A stretch of DNA of 64,000 nucleotides from Canna indica. Lineage: Eukaryota; Streptophyta; Magnoliopsida; Zingiberales; Cannaceae. This document shows positions 1 to 11,385 of the stretch, piece after piece (the stretch's first letter is position 1; each line of letters starts with the position of its first letter). Position numbers and translations under genes: made by a program. The notes under the pieces are model-generated. The model made no database searches, was not told the DNA's origin, and was given only the letters and a program-made list of their open reading frames with translations. Location: the NCBI GenBank assembly GCA_034359265.1, contig CP136895.1, positions 54,144,001 to 54,208,000 of the forward strand, in the 5' to 3' direction.

Positions 1-574
1 ACTACCGCTCATTGCGGCATCAAAAGCCTCCATCGATTCAAAAAGAAAATATCAAAATTTTAAACAATTTAATTAACCCTAAGTAGTTAAAACAAAGTTT
101 ATTCCAAGTAGCTCAAATGAAATGAAGAGTGCGGAAATAACATTTTAAGTTCAGTAATTTAAAAGTTTCGATACAATAAAGTCTGAAATAAATGACATAA
201 ATGCCCTCAGGGCTACAACTCCAAATCAAACTAATACAAGTGCACGACTACTACCAAAAGACTCGACTACGACCCTATCTACTCTACCCTCCAGCGGCGC
301 CAAGTGCATTCGACCCACTTCATCGGTCAGGCTCTGCAAAATAGAAATCAAACGACAACGGGTGAGTTCAAAGAACTCAGTGAGGGGTTCTACCAATCCC
401 CACAATAAATAGCACAGAGATAAGCAAGAATAACATCTATCTCTACTGGAGGTAAGTCACGAAGGTGTTACTAGCTAACAGACCAACTGGCCACTACCTG
501 CCCGAAGGCAACCAACACCCACACGGTGAAGAACAACATGCCTAAGCCTACCATGCCCTAAGGCAACAACACAT

Positions 575-905
575 ACTAGGATAATCGGGAAGGCCCTCCG
601 AACTTATCCTAATATACAAAAAGTCGGGAGCAATCGGGAAAGGCCCTTCGAACTTGCTCGACGAGACGCATAGGGACAATCAGGATTTGCCCATCTGAAC
701 TTGCCCCTTTAAGATATCATAGGAGTAATCAGGAAAGACCCTCCGAACTTACTCCTAAAAGATATCACAAGAATAATCGGGAAAGGCCTTCCGAACTTAT
801 CCCTTAACACCACCTCGGGGATAATCGGGTAGGCCCTCCGAACTTATCCCACGAGGCTGAACCAGAACAATCGGGAAAGGCCCTCCGAACTTGTTCTGTA
901 GATTG
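575..905. repeat. Minisatellite inside LTR family A
   Basis: About seven imperfect units of 45-60 bp carry the core 'aataatcgggaaggccctcc' followed by 'gaactta'. The same array recurs in every family A LTR here (33412-33885, 41615-41885 reverse complement, 47225-47590 in A'). Copy number differs between LTRs, so it expands and contracts. Confidence 0.8.
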
Positions 906-2345
906 GGAATTTGCCATCCAACCTCCCGGGCTTAGCCCGCAATCCGGCTCCTCTACGAGCCTCTCAGCCATTCCTAAAGATATGACACACCATGACCTAA
1001 GTCATGATTCTCCTACGGTGTCTTAGGGTGTATAAATTAGAAAGTGTCTCAACACTCCAAAACCCGACATCAACTCCTAGACCCGTAATGTCATGAACCC
1101 ATGTGGTTTTATTACATGCATACTTTATAAATTGGTTCATAACAGATTATGCTCACCATTAACCCAATTTTAATTATATAATTAAAATTTAGATCACCAA
1201 GATTATGGTTTTATTTTAGCTTACTGTTCTGCCCTGTACTGATGAATCTAACCCGAAACTAGTCTCCAAAGTGTGTCCTATATTTCCAAACTATGTTTAT
1301 TGGTGGAAACGATAGGTTACATGACTATATTCGCAGAAACACACACACCACAACAAACAAATTAAAATCAGCACAGATTCATCATCTCAGCATAAAATTC
1401 CAGCAACATACAATTTTCAGCATACTATGAAATAAATTCCAAAAATTAACAGAAATTAGCCCCTAAATTATCATTAGGACAGAATACTAATCTCAAGATT
1501 TAATTCACAGAAATTATGCTTTTAATCAAGATTAACAAGAAACCACAACACTTAAATCAAGAAGCAAGCATTAAGATCAAGAACCCCCTTCTCAAGAATC
1601 CCTAAGGCATCAATATCAAGATCTTAATCCTACCATATGATTTCTACCCAAAAATCCCAAATTTAATTTTAAGCATGCAATCCACAAATCAAGAACCCAA
1701 ATTACGAGAATAGATCAAGATTTGCATATCAAGGAAACAAGAAAACTCATTCGGGGTTTTCATCGAACACCTTGAGGGCGACCCTAGTTTCCCCATTGGC
1801 CGAGCACCCCTAGGTTTGCCCTAGGACTGCCGAGCCCCATAGGGGAGAGATTTGGGTTTTCCCAAGCATAAATTTTGAGAAACATGACAAGAACTCGAAG
1901 AATAAATCAAGAACAAAGCATAAATACCAAGCCGTCAAGAACGGCTTCAAGAATCTGATTAAAATCCCGAAGAGAGAGGGTAAACCACTCACCTTAATTG
2001 GAAGAAAGATTAAAGAAGAAATCCCGGACGATGGCCCTCGAATCCGACTTCGAAAGGGTGGTGGCTTGACTCAAGAAAAGGGGACAAGGGGGCGGCGGCT
2101 CACTCCAAGCCGCCGGCTTGGAGAGAGGGAGAGAGGGGAATGAGAGGGACTGGCTTTGGCTGGCTCCTCTCGGCTCGGATCCAAAGGAAAGGAAGGAGGA
2201 GAGGAAGAGGAAGAGAAAGCAGGTGGCTCAGCTCGGCTCTGGGTGGGGGTGGCTCCAAGGAGAAAAGGGAAAGGGGGCTGGCGGCTGACTCCCTTTCTCA
2301 ATTCTTTGGGTGGCTCCAAAATAGGAGCCACAAGCCATGAGGAGG

Positions 2346-2356
2346 GGGTTTTATAC
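2346..2356 (-). promoter_or_regulatory. TATA box of LTR family A
   Basis: On the minus strand GGAGTATAAAACC sits just before a C-rich, then GA-rich leader. The same position in the sister LTRs is TATA-like (35325-35333 minus; 30751 and 40111 plus, TATAACCCCC). This is the expected U3 promoter; transcript start not determinable. Confidence 0.6.
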
Positions 2357-2691
2357 TCCTTCCTCAACCCTATCCCCTTAAACACCTTAATCCAAAATCA
2401 AACCCGCTAACCCGATAGACTTAATTAATTTAATTAAACTTATTCTAATAAATCACAAGCAATTAATTAAATACATTCACATGAACATAATTAACAATTA
2501 TGAACACACAACATTAAATTAAATAATTTCAACTACCCAAGCCTAAAATTCATAAATTCATATCCTACTTATCCGAGCTCGCAAGTTCGCTCCGGACCAT
2601 GAGTCGACTCGGCTCAACCACGAATTAGTCGCTAGGCTGGCAAACACACATAAGAGGAAAAATAATAAATTTAAATATCTAGGATATTACA

Positions 2692-3632
2692 ATATAGGGG
2701 GCAGTCTTTTCCGACATGAATAACCTTTGAAGCCTCGGTGTCAGTGGAAAATACCAAAGCACCTTAAAGGGGATATTTTTTTGTTGGACTGATTTTTTCT
2801 CCTTGTAATGAGGATGTTCACATACCGGGCATTGCTCTAACTGTGCATTTTCTTTATAATATAAAATGCAGTTATTTGGGCACGCGTGTATCTTTTCGTA
2901 CCCAAGCCCTAATTTCCTCATTAACTTTTTTGTCTTATAAAAAGTTGGCTCAAACTTGTTATTTGGAGGTAGGATACCATTGATAAAGCCTACAATCTGA
3001 TCAAACGCAACCCTGCTGATATTATAATCGGACTTGATGTTCAGGAGTTGCATCATTGCTGAAAATCTTGTATAATTAGGATAATTCTCATACAAAGGTT
3101 CATCGGCAGTTTTTAACATATCGTAAAATTCTGTAGCCTCCATATGCGGTAATTCAATCTGTATCGTAGGTTGTTCTTCAGTGACTTCAACTGTCGTAGT
3201 ATCTGGTGGCACTACCGTCTCAATAACTGACTCAATATTATTATTTAAATAGAATTGTCCTCCAAGACTATCCAAAATCATTGTTCTATAAGGGTTAGGT
3301 GGATTGAAAGAAGAAACACCTGTAGAAGAAGATTCACCATGAGTTTGGACAACATGATTGCTCGACGTACCTACTTGACGTGACTCCCCGTGACAATTCC
3401 ATAGAAAATATCTTGGTGTGAATCCTTTTGTATACAGATGCATTGTGACAGTTTCCTGGTCCAAAAATCTTATGTTCGAACATTTTTGTCACTGACATCA
3501 GATTTTATCACCACTAAGGAATTTTTGATTCGAGTAGGCAAAATTTAAGAAGTGAGTTACACATACTCGAAATTCGTCCGTTATAGCTCCACGATGAATT
3601 CGTCGATACATCCAACTTCGATCGCCCAACAT
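2692..3632 (-). pseudogene. TNP2-like CACTA transposase, N-terminal part, broken
   Basis: TNP2 proteins are the main transposases of CACTA elements. The likely start is the ATG at 3632 (MLGDRSWMYRR), beginning the transposase-associated domain; two in-frame TGA codons follow near 3484-3500. The rest is open (3464 down to the LTR junction) and parallels CACTA-3 residue by residue, e.g. HLYTKGFTPRYFLWNCHGE and the later CPVCEHPHYKEKKSV. The reading frame ends at EKTAPYI, where LTR sequence adds three codons and a stop. The catalytic DDE region is therefore absent from the window. At the codon where CACTA-3 has a TAG stop, this copy keeps CAG (Gln). Confidence 0.85.
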
Positions 3633-3707
3633 ATTCTGTTAAAAAGTTGGCAATATCTTTAGGTAATGTATTTAGGTGGGATGGTCCTATTCCATTCAGG
3701 ATTCATA

Positions 3708-3837
3708 TTATTTATATTGCACTTAGAATTTCTTTTAGTCATTAACTTCATTCTAAATTTTGGCAGCATCTCCCTACAAGCCAAAATTTAAAAATGAATA
3801 ATGACTAAAAGAAATAAACTAAGTGCAATATAAATAA
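3708..3837. repeat. Foldback (hairpin) upstream of TNP2 in CACTA-1
   Basis: The arm 3708-3764 (core ttatattgcacttag) pairs with 3780-3837 over about 57 nt with a few mismatches and a 3-nt bulge; the loop is about 15 nt. It is homologous to the longer foldback at 58348-58537 in CACTA-3, having lost the inner part of the stem. Confidence 0.8.
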
Positions 3838-4021
3838 CTATGTTCTCAAATTATCCAATTAGGGATAATTCAAGGGTTGTACGCCATATAAAAGATCATT
3901 TACTTCGTTTACACGAACATACAACCCCCGAACGGATCCAAGGTTTTGCAAAATTAAAACTTGACTCATCGATGTGTATGTGAAACGTATCAACTCGTCT
4001 TAATTTTTTTCTAAATTTGTG

Positions 4022-4372
4022 GATGCCGATGCGAGTCCACAGTGGATGATTTCGCGTGAGTCCAAAGTGGACGATTCTGGCACGAGTCCATCCATTGTGG
4101 ACGATTCCGGCACGAGTCCACCATGGACGATTTGGTCGCGAGTCCAAAGTGGATGATTTGGCAGTGAGTCCACAGTGGATAATTCCGGCATGAGTCCTCA
4201 GTGGACGATTCTGCGTGAGTCCAAAGTGGATGATTTCGGCACGAGTCCATCTATTATGGACTATTCCGGCGCGAGTCCATCGTGGATGATTTGGCCATGA
4301 GTCCAAAGTGGACGATTTGGGCCGAGTCCACCGAGGACGATCCCGGCGTGAGTCCTTAGTGGACGATTCCAT
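4022..4372 (-). repeat. 26-bp minisatellite in CACTA-1 leader
   Basis: About 13 imperfect units read on the minus strand as variants of TGGACTCGTGCCGGAATCG followed by TCCACT; some units are 22-30 bp. It matches the array at 57852-58143 in CACTA-3 and a decayed remnant near 21830-21920 in CACTA-4. Several minus-strand frames are open across the array, so the ORFs here are probably by-products of stop-free repeats. Confidence 0.85.
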
Positions 4373-4899
4373 TAATACTAATTAATTAATATTAAACTAA
4401 TTTCATTAAATAACCTAAAAATAATTAAACCCTAATCAACATTAACCATTAATTAACATTAACCAAACTAATGACCTAATTAACAATTAATTTCTAATAA
4501 TTAACAATAAAACATTAAATAAAATAATAGGGTTTAATTAAACCATAATCATCAACAGTAGCTGGCATCATTGATGGTTATTGTTGCATTGGGGCCGATG
4601 GTAATCGGCCCCAAATCATGGTGCCCCAAATCATTGCCGGATTGACGTCGGCGCGGTGAGGGGAGATGGGGATGAGGAGATGCTTACCGGTAGGGAGAGG
4701 GACACCGACGGCGACTGACGGTGGTGGCAACAGGCAGCGATGAACGGCGGCGACAATAGGCGACAGTGGTGGGAGCAGAGAAGAAAGAGGAAGAAGAGGA
4801 AGAAAGAGGAAGGGTCGGGTGCGAACGCAAATAAAAAGGATTTTCACCGATGGCTCGCCAGTCATCGAAAACCCGTTGATTCGTAATTTTAATATCATC

Positions 4900-5244
4900 G
4901 ACGGTCCGCCCTCTCTAAGCCGTCGGTGACAAGTGCTTTATTTTCACGCTGCGTTCGCGCCATTAATTAATAAGCGACGGCCACTTCGAGTTCTGGCTAA
5001 TGACTTATTCATATCACCAATGGCTCTTGCGCCCCCGCTAAGTCGTGGCTAATAAATTATTTTATTTCGCACCCTGTGCGTGCCATCAACTATGAGCGAC
5101 GGCCCTAGGCGGCCGTATGCGAGCCGCAACTGATTTGCTTACATCAGCCACGGTCGCTGCGGCCGTCGAAAAGCCGTGAATGATTCTGACGGCCGAGGTG
5201 GCCGTCGGTGATTCCCGTGGCTGATGTGGTATATTCTAGTAGTG
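4900..5244 (-). repeat. 5' subterminal repeat region of CACTA-1
   Basis: Repeated short motifs of the type TCACCGACGGC/GCCGTCGGTGA and CAATGGCTC occur in both orientations up to the terminus. In CACTA elements such clusters bind the second, TNPA-like protein. Confidence 0.6.
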
Positions 5245-5246
5245 TC

Positions 5247-6130
5247 AAGAGTTTCAAGCAAAATTCTTGAACAATAAATTATCTCATCATTTGTGGGTCC
5301 CATAAGCTTCCTCATATTTTTTTGTTCATAGAATTTTTTTTATGAATTATAGAATTTTTGGGGTATTTTAAAATAAATTTTCAGTTAGATTTGAATCTAT
5401 TCAAGAGTTTCAACTAGAAAATTATCTCATCATTTGTAGATCCCATAAGCCATATTACTTTTTGTTGTTCCTAGGAATAATTTTACAAATTATAGATTTT
5501 TTTTGAAACTTTAAACTATATTTTTAATGAGATTCAAACATATTCAAGATGTTTTTTTTACAAAGATAGAAAGTCATAATAAATGACCATACTAGGTATT
5601 GAACCCTAGATCTCTAGGAAAATACTCAAGGTGTTGCCACCAATGGCAACATGTTCAAGATGTTTGCTTAAACTCTTGAATAAGATAATATATCAATAAG
5701 CCTCCTTATATATATTTTTTAGGTGCCTAGTAAGATTTTCATGAATTAAATAAATTTTGTAGAAATTAAAAATATATTTTATTGAGATAATATCATGTTC
5801 AAGAGTTTTGGGCAAAACTCTTGAAACTCATTCAAGAGTTCCATGTAACTCTTGAACGAAAATTTTTCTCATCACCTAAAGGTTCTATATATAAACCTCA
5901 TCGTATTGTTTTTGGTTCATAAGAATATTTTTATGAATTATTGAATTTTTAGAATTTAAAAATATATTTTCAGTGATATTTGAATTTGTTCAAGAGTTTT
6001 GCTAAAATCTTGAACAAAAAATTATCTCATCATCTACTGGTCTCTTATTTTATTTCCTAAAAATAATTTTATAAATTATATAGTTTTTTGAAATTTCTAA
6101 ACATATTTTCACTGAGATTTGGACTTGGAA
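5247..6130. repeat. Degenerate tandem array, about five units of 150-175 bp
   Basis: The phrases 'ttcaagagttt', 'attatctcatcat', 'cccataagc' and 'ttatgaattatagaattttt' recur in the same order, with 'atctcatcat'-type landmarks near 5277, 5424, 5862 and 6024. The third unit is enlarged by the SINE-like insertion. The units are strongly diverged, so the array is old. It contains no gene. Confidence 0.65.
5555..5653 (-). mobile_element. Short tRNA-derived SINE-like insertion
   Basis: The insert is flanked by a 12-bp direct repeat TTCAAGATGTTT (5543-5554 and 5654-5665). On the minus strand it ends in an A-tract next to the duplication and contains GGGTTCAATACC, matching a pol III B-box/T-loop. 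Length (about 99 bp), duplication and A-tail suggest a SINE, possibly 5'-truncated because no clear A-box is seen. A small self-complementary GTTGCC/GGCAAC lies at its 5' end. Confidence 0.6.
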
Positions 6131-6541
6131 TATCTCAATTTCTGTAGTGTAGGAGGTTAAAAGTAAAATTTTCAAATTTGGATTCTGGTTTTGGTGATTT
6201 CGGCATTCTTATTCCAGTTTTAAGAATTTCCCATAAAATTATTTCGATTTTGGAAAAATGCTAGAAAAAACATATATGTAGAAAATAAAAATTTATCATC
6301 TAAAATTTAATAATTTTTAGTGCTTGATCCGGCTTTATTTCACCTTGATAAGGATCAAGGTGGCGGCCATGGCGGAGGTCGTTTCCTTCGGGATTAATAT
6401 GATTTAAATATTTTATCATGGTTTTGTTGCAGCAATGACAAACATTATTATGATGATGTCACCCAATTGCAGTTCCAAAGAATATCTAGTCGAATTTCTT
6501 TGACAACATTAATATAACAACTGTTATATGATAGATTAAAA
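6131..6541. other. AT-rich stretch without recognisable gene
   Basis: Nothing coding is supported. The one structured piece is a perfect 9-bp-arm hairpin, CACCTTGAT/ATCAAGGTG with a 4-nt loop, near 6341-6362. Confidence 0.5.
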
Positions 6542-7091
6542 TGTTGGCCTAAGGTTTTCAATCTTGGTCTTAATCCCGATTTTTACGATAACAAACATGG
6601 AACTAATGATTTCATGTAGAAATATTTTTAAGTTTCATATTGGTTTGCGCGCAATGACCAACAAATGCACAAAACTGCATTCTGCAACAATCTATGACCA
6701 TTCTGCGACCGATCTTTTGCGACCATTCTGTAACGGTCATCTGCGACCGATCTGCGACGGGGGGAGCCAAGGGCTCTTTTTCGAACCCTTGAGTTCCTTG
6801 GCCCGAAGTTGGTCACTTGGCTTCCTATAAAACAATGTTTCCTGCCTTCCTTTGCCCTTATTGATCACTCTAAACTTACTTTGAACATTTCTAAGTCTCA
6901 TTGAGCCACAATTTTTGTGAAACCCTAGCTTGAAGCCAAAAACCCTTGATTGAGCATTGTCTTCATTATTTCATCATCAAAGGCATCAAAAGGAAATTGG
7001 GATCTTGTGTTGGAGCTAAGTATTGTAATGATTGTGTTTTTGCTCCATTTATACTTGTATTTTGTTGTTATTCTCGTTGTATATCAAGTTG
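6542..7091 (+). mobile_element. Copia (SIRE-type) LTR, 5' part, cut by CACTA-4
   Basis: It begins TGTTGGCCTAAGGTTTTCAA, like the other copia LTRs in the window (7930, 19587, and 8028-9493 reversed). It includes a U3 cluster of 'ctgcgaccgatc' motifs (6676-6760) and a TATA box, CTATAAAAC, near 6826. It is broken at 7091 by the CACTA terminus. A matching LTR end, gtgggtattcactcaaca, reappears at 22349-22366 beyond CACTA-4, but no flanking duplication could be matched. Confidence 0.7.
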
Positions 7092-7929
7092 CACTACTAG
7101 AAATGTTAGAATCATCGACGACCATCACCGACGGCCACCCAAGCCGTCGGAATGATCCACAACTATCGTTACAGATGGTGCTATATCTGCAACGACTTTC
7201 TTACGGCCGCTGCAGTCATTTCTTATAAGTTGATGGAGCGCACACGACGCGTAAATAAAATAACTTATCAGCAACGGCTTCGCGAGTGCCATGTCGGCCA
7301 TTGGTGATGTTATTAATACATTAGCAATGGCTTTCGTATGACTTCTAAATTCATCGCTCGTGAATCAATGGCTCGCTCGCGGCGTGAAAATAAAATATTT
7401 ATCATCAACGGCTTAGCGAGAACCGCATTGGTCGTTGGTGATGTTATTATTTATTTGCAATGGCTCACCAACAGCTTAGTCTAGGGGTGAGCAAAACCCG
7501 AACCAACCCGAGAAAACCGACCCAAAAATTCAATTCAGGTCGGGTTATTCAGGTATAACGGGTCGGGCCGGGTTGAATTTTTTGAAATTTTGTATGCTTT
7601 TTCAGGTTGGGTCATGTTCGGATGAAAACCTTATTTAACCTGACCCGACCCCGTTTAACTTAAAACCAGGTCTAATGTTTATAAATTAGACCCACCCGCC
7701 CGCCCCCACTTCCAAAAATCAAAATCCCGAGTGCCAGTCTGCCCTAACCTAAGGCCCGCCTCACTCGATCGCATGACCCTTGATGGCCGACGCATGCAAA
7801 ACTCCTCTCCGCGGAGACATCCTCCTCACGTTCGGCATCCTCCTCGTGTCTGGCGTCTTCCTCACCTTCGGCATCGCGCATCATTCCTCCTCCTCCCCAT
7901 CGTCGCTGCGACAACGATCACCTCCCCGC

Positions 7930-10632
7930 TGTTGGACTAAGGTTTTAAACCTTGGTCATCATCTTGATTATGATGATAACAAAATTATTCTAATGAGTTT
8001 ATCAGGTGTTTGATCTCAGGTTGAGGTTGTGGGCGAAATGGCGACACTAGAGGGGGGGTGAATAGTGTGTTTACTAATTCAATTAGCCTAAATCTACTTT
8101 TAATCGTTTACTTAGATTATTTAGGCAATATGCAATTTGACGATTAGATGCGAAAGCTTACAAATGATAAAGCAATTAAGCACAACAATAAATCAATGCA
8201 AACACATAATTTATAGTGGTTCGGCCCCAATGCCTACTCCACTACCTAAGCACCCCGCTTAGGATTTCCAAACTAGTTTTACTAGATTAATTTACGTTTC
8301 CCTTACACAGAGGACTTTTCACCGAAGAGACGCACTCTCGACCTAAGGCACTTCCACACCCGAAAGTCACCGCCTTCTTATCGAGAGTCCTCTTCCACCT
8401 CAACCCTAAGGGACAACTAAACTAATCCTAGTAAATACTAAGTTTACACAAGTGGCTTTACTCCTTTTCACCAAGGATACCACTTCCACACAACAAACCT
8501 AACACAAGGTCTTCACATACTCAAATAAAAAATAGTTCAAATAAACAAATAAAATACAATCAAAAGAGCTACAATATAAAACAAGATTAAAAGCACTTTT
8601 TAATCTTCAAAAACCTCCAACTCGCCAAGTAGTAGAGATTGGGTTGAAGCCCGAGTTGAGGAGCAGACGACGCTTGAAGAAGAACTCAACAGAGGAACGG
8701 AGCACGCTGCAATTACTCCTTAGAAGGCTTTAAATCCTCCTTAGAATGCTCAATGATAACTGTAAGAGAGGGAGAAGAAGGTTAAATGAGTATATGAGGG
8801 TATATTTATACCCTGCCGAAGAAACGGTAGCTCAACGGATAGTTTTCTATCCGTTATAGGCCGCCGGTCGATTGGTCGATCGACCGACTGATCGATCGCT
8901 CACATCGGTCGACCGCCCAGACGCGACTATTCATTCCCTCTACCCAGTCGACCCATCGATAGACCTATCCGCCCAGACGTGATTTTTTACTCCGGTCGAT
9001 CGATCGATCGACCGCTAGGGCTACTGCCCAAAACCAGCCTCTGTCGATCGACCGAAGTGCCCACTGCCTATTTTTGGCAATGTTCGGTCGACCGAAATGG
9101 CTTGTGCCATTTTTTTTACCCTATTCGGTCGACCGAGCGGATGACCAAACATAGGCTGAGATTTGTTTTTCAGCCTATTTTCTTTCGCGCTTTGTTTCCG
9201 AGTTCCGGCTTTCAACGAGCATCATCTCGGAGAGCTTTCCTTGTAATCTTTGAACTCGTCCGATGCGATTTTGGTGCACTCATCGATCTTCAAGAAGTTT
9301 CAGCGACGAACCCGAGCGCGGCGATCAATGTCCTTCCGATTTCCAATTTCTCCAATTTTTTCGATCGAGAACATCGAACGCTACTGATATGGAACCTGAA
9401 GATATTCTCAATGAAATCATTAGTCCCATGTTTGTCATCATCAAAACCATCAAAACCGAGATTAAGAGTAAGGTTGAAAACCTAAGGCCAACAGAGGTTA
9501 CGATATGGGCATGAAGTTCGTTCGGAGAAAAACAAGAATCGACAAAAATGGCTCCGTCATAGATCGAGTAGAAAATCTAGAGTTAGAAATAGAATTCATG
9601 TAATATGTCTTTAGGTATATATCCCAAGCCTAATTTTAATATCATCCAAGTCAAGACTTGGTAATAGAACATGGAAGCGAAGCGCGCAAGAAGAAAACTC
9701 AAAGAAACAGTCTCTGCCCAGGTTCAGTCGACCGGTCGGTCGTTTGAATGAAGCCAAAAATTGGCAGTAGACAATTCGGTCGACCGAATGTGGTGAAAAA
9801 TTGGCAGTAGCCATTTCGGTTGACTAGTCAATCGACCGAAGTGCACCCAAAAGTGGCAGATTGCCGTGGTCTCTTGGGCGGTCGATCAGTCAGTCGACTG
9901 ACTATCGACCGACAAGCGACTGGGCGTCCCCAACGGGCAAAAAAAACCCGTTGGGTGGAGCTGCCAAGTGAGGGGTTATAAATTCCCTCGCCAGCCTTCC
10001 AAGAGGCTTTTAACCATTCATTGAAGATCTCCTAGAGTGTTCTTGAGCCTTCCCAAAAATAACGATCGTTCATCTACTCGAAGCATTCTTTCCGCCTCAT
10101 CTCCGGCTTCACTTCGAGCTCTACATCTTGACGAGTTGGAGGATTTGGAGGCTTTGCAAGGGAGCTCACTTGTGTGGTTTAATTCTTAGCTCCTTTGTTG
10201 TTATTTTTCTTGTTATTAAACTAGGTTTCCATCTTTAGCTTGCTAGGTGTGCTAGATTAAACACTTAGGGTTTCCTTTGTAGAATTGTGTTTTGCCTAGG
10301 TGAATAGGTGTGAGGCATTCTCAATGGGTTGAGAAGCGAGTCATCGGTTGTATTCAAAGGGAAAAACATTATCTATAAAGGAGTTGGTTAGAAATCCTTG
10401 GTGGGGAGCCAAGGTAGTGGAGTAGGCGGTGTTGGCCGAACCACTATAATCTCTTGTGTTTGCATTGTCTTGTTTGATTGCTTATAATTGCTTTTCATAT
10501 TTGCTAACGAATATCATTTAGTCGCACTTAGTTTTGATTAAAGTTTGAATTGATTTAAATGAAATTGAATTGAAGTTAAAATTAATCTAACACTATTCAA
10601 CCCCCACTTCTAGTGTGGGTATTCACTCAACA
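7930..10632 (+). repeat. 5' LTR of the gag-only copia, with solo LTR inside
   Basis: Without the 1466-bp insertion and its 5-bp duplication it is about 1.23 kb, agreeing with the 1205-bp 3' LTR. A TATA box (ggttataaattcc, about 9975) follows a U3 cluster of GGTCGACC-type palindromes (9727-9925). Confidence 0.85.
8028..9493 (-). mobile_element. Solo copia LTR inside the copia 5' LTR
   Basis: It reads TGTGGGCG...GGCCAACA with TG/CA termini and is flanked by perfect 5-bp duplications GAGGT at 8023-8027 and 9494-9498. Its reverse complement starts TGTTGGCCTTAGGTTTTC, so it belongs to a sister subfamily of its host, inserted in opposite orientation. A minus-strand TATA box (GGTATAAATATACC) lies near 8800 and a palindrome cluster at 8860-9145. 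The ORFs around 8979-9514 lie inside it and are not genes. Confidence 0.9.
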
Positions 10633-10634
10633 AT

Positions 10635-10647
10635 TGGTATCAGAGCA
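10635..10647 (+). other. Primer-binding site of the copia element
   Basis: TGGTATCAGAGCA, two bases after the LTR, is complementary to the 3' end of initiator methionine tRNA, the usual primer in plant LTR retrotransposons. Confidence 0.9.
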
Positions 10648-10687
10648 AGGTTGTAGGAATAGATTTAACCATCTAACCCCTACACTT

Positions 10688-11324
10688 ATGGATTCTAGTA
10701 TCACACTAGGTCAAGGGTTTTCAACTCATGCACCACCTCTTTTTGATGGAAACAATTATCCCTATTGAAAAACTAGGATGAGTATTTTCTTGCAATCCCT
10801 TGTATTAGATGCTTGGAGAACTATTCATGTTAATTATGAGCTACCCTCCAAGAGCATGGATGATTGGTCTCGAGAAGAGATCAAATTATTTAATTCAAAT
10901 GCCAAAGCAGTGAATACATTACATTGTGGTTTATCTATAAATGAGTTCAATATAATATCATGTTGTAAATCTGCTTTTGGTATTTGACATGTTTTAGAAA
11001 CTACCCATGAGGGAACTTCCCAAGTTAAAGAGTCTAAAACAAATTTGCTTATGCATGACTATGAACTCTTTAAAATGCATACTCATGAGAACATAGATCA
11101 AATGTATGCCCATTTTCAAAATATTGTCAATGCTTTAAATAACCTTGGAAGAGACATACAAGAGGAAGAAAAAGTGAGGAAACTAGCTTCTTCGTTCACT
11201 TCCCAAAGCATGGGAGCCAAAGTGATCTCTCATGACCCATGAGATCCATATGAAGGCAAAAAAGGAGGAAGATGCCCCCAAAGGCAAGAATATTGCCTTG
11301 AAAGCATCATTTGGTGATAGGACC

Positions 11325-11385
<61 letters not shown>

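Larger units (their letters stand above)
1..2691 (-). mobile_element. Gypsy LTR, family A, copy 1 (left end outside window)
   Basis: The stretch matches the solo LTR at 32763-35680 in the same orientation and the reverse complement of the LTRs at 30422-32294 and 39797-42529. Read on the minus strand it starts with TGTAATATCCTAG at 2691, giving the TG terminus expected of an LTR; the CA end lies just left of the window. It contains the family's GA-rich leader (2090-2330), a TATA box, and a minisatellite. It interrupts the transposase gene of CACTA-1 exactly at 2691/2692. Whether it is a solo LTR or the 5' LTR of a full element cannot be seen. Confidence 0.85.
2692..5244 (-). mobile_element. 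CACTA-1 transposon, left part missing or outside window
   Basis: The right end is the reverse complement of CACTACTAGAATATACC (5'-CACTACTAG at 5244), the classic terminus of plant CACTA (En/Spm) elements. Inside, on the minus strand, come subterminal repeats, a GC-rich leader, a 26-bp minisatellite, a foldback, and the start of a TNP2 transposase gene, in the same order as CACTA-3. The gene is broken at 2691 by a gypsy LTR; the remainder of the element would lie left of the window. Confidence 0.85.

Noticed and set aside
2071..2410. ORFs of 66-104 codons on both strands
   Set aside because: They lie in the GC/GA-rich LTR leader. Comparable ORFs recur in every family A LTR (30655-31072, 35205-35406, 40034-40486, 45816-46194) with shifting frames, so they are composition artefacts.
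3896..4372. 158-codon minus-strand ORF and overlapping ORFs
   Set aside because: They are translations of the 26-bp minisatellite; several frames are open at once and the frame after the array differs from CACTA-3.
6946..7228. ORFs of 69 and 92 codons
   Set aside because: They cross the junction between a copia LTR and the CACTA-4 terminus, so cannot be a real gene.
8979..9514. ORFs of 168 and 83 codons
   Set aside because: They are inside the solo copia LTR, on the opposite strand to the LTR's own orientation, and match no family I know.
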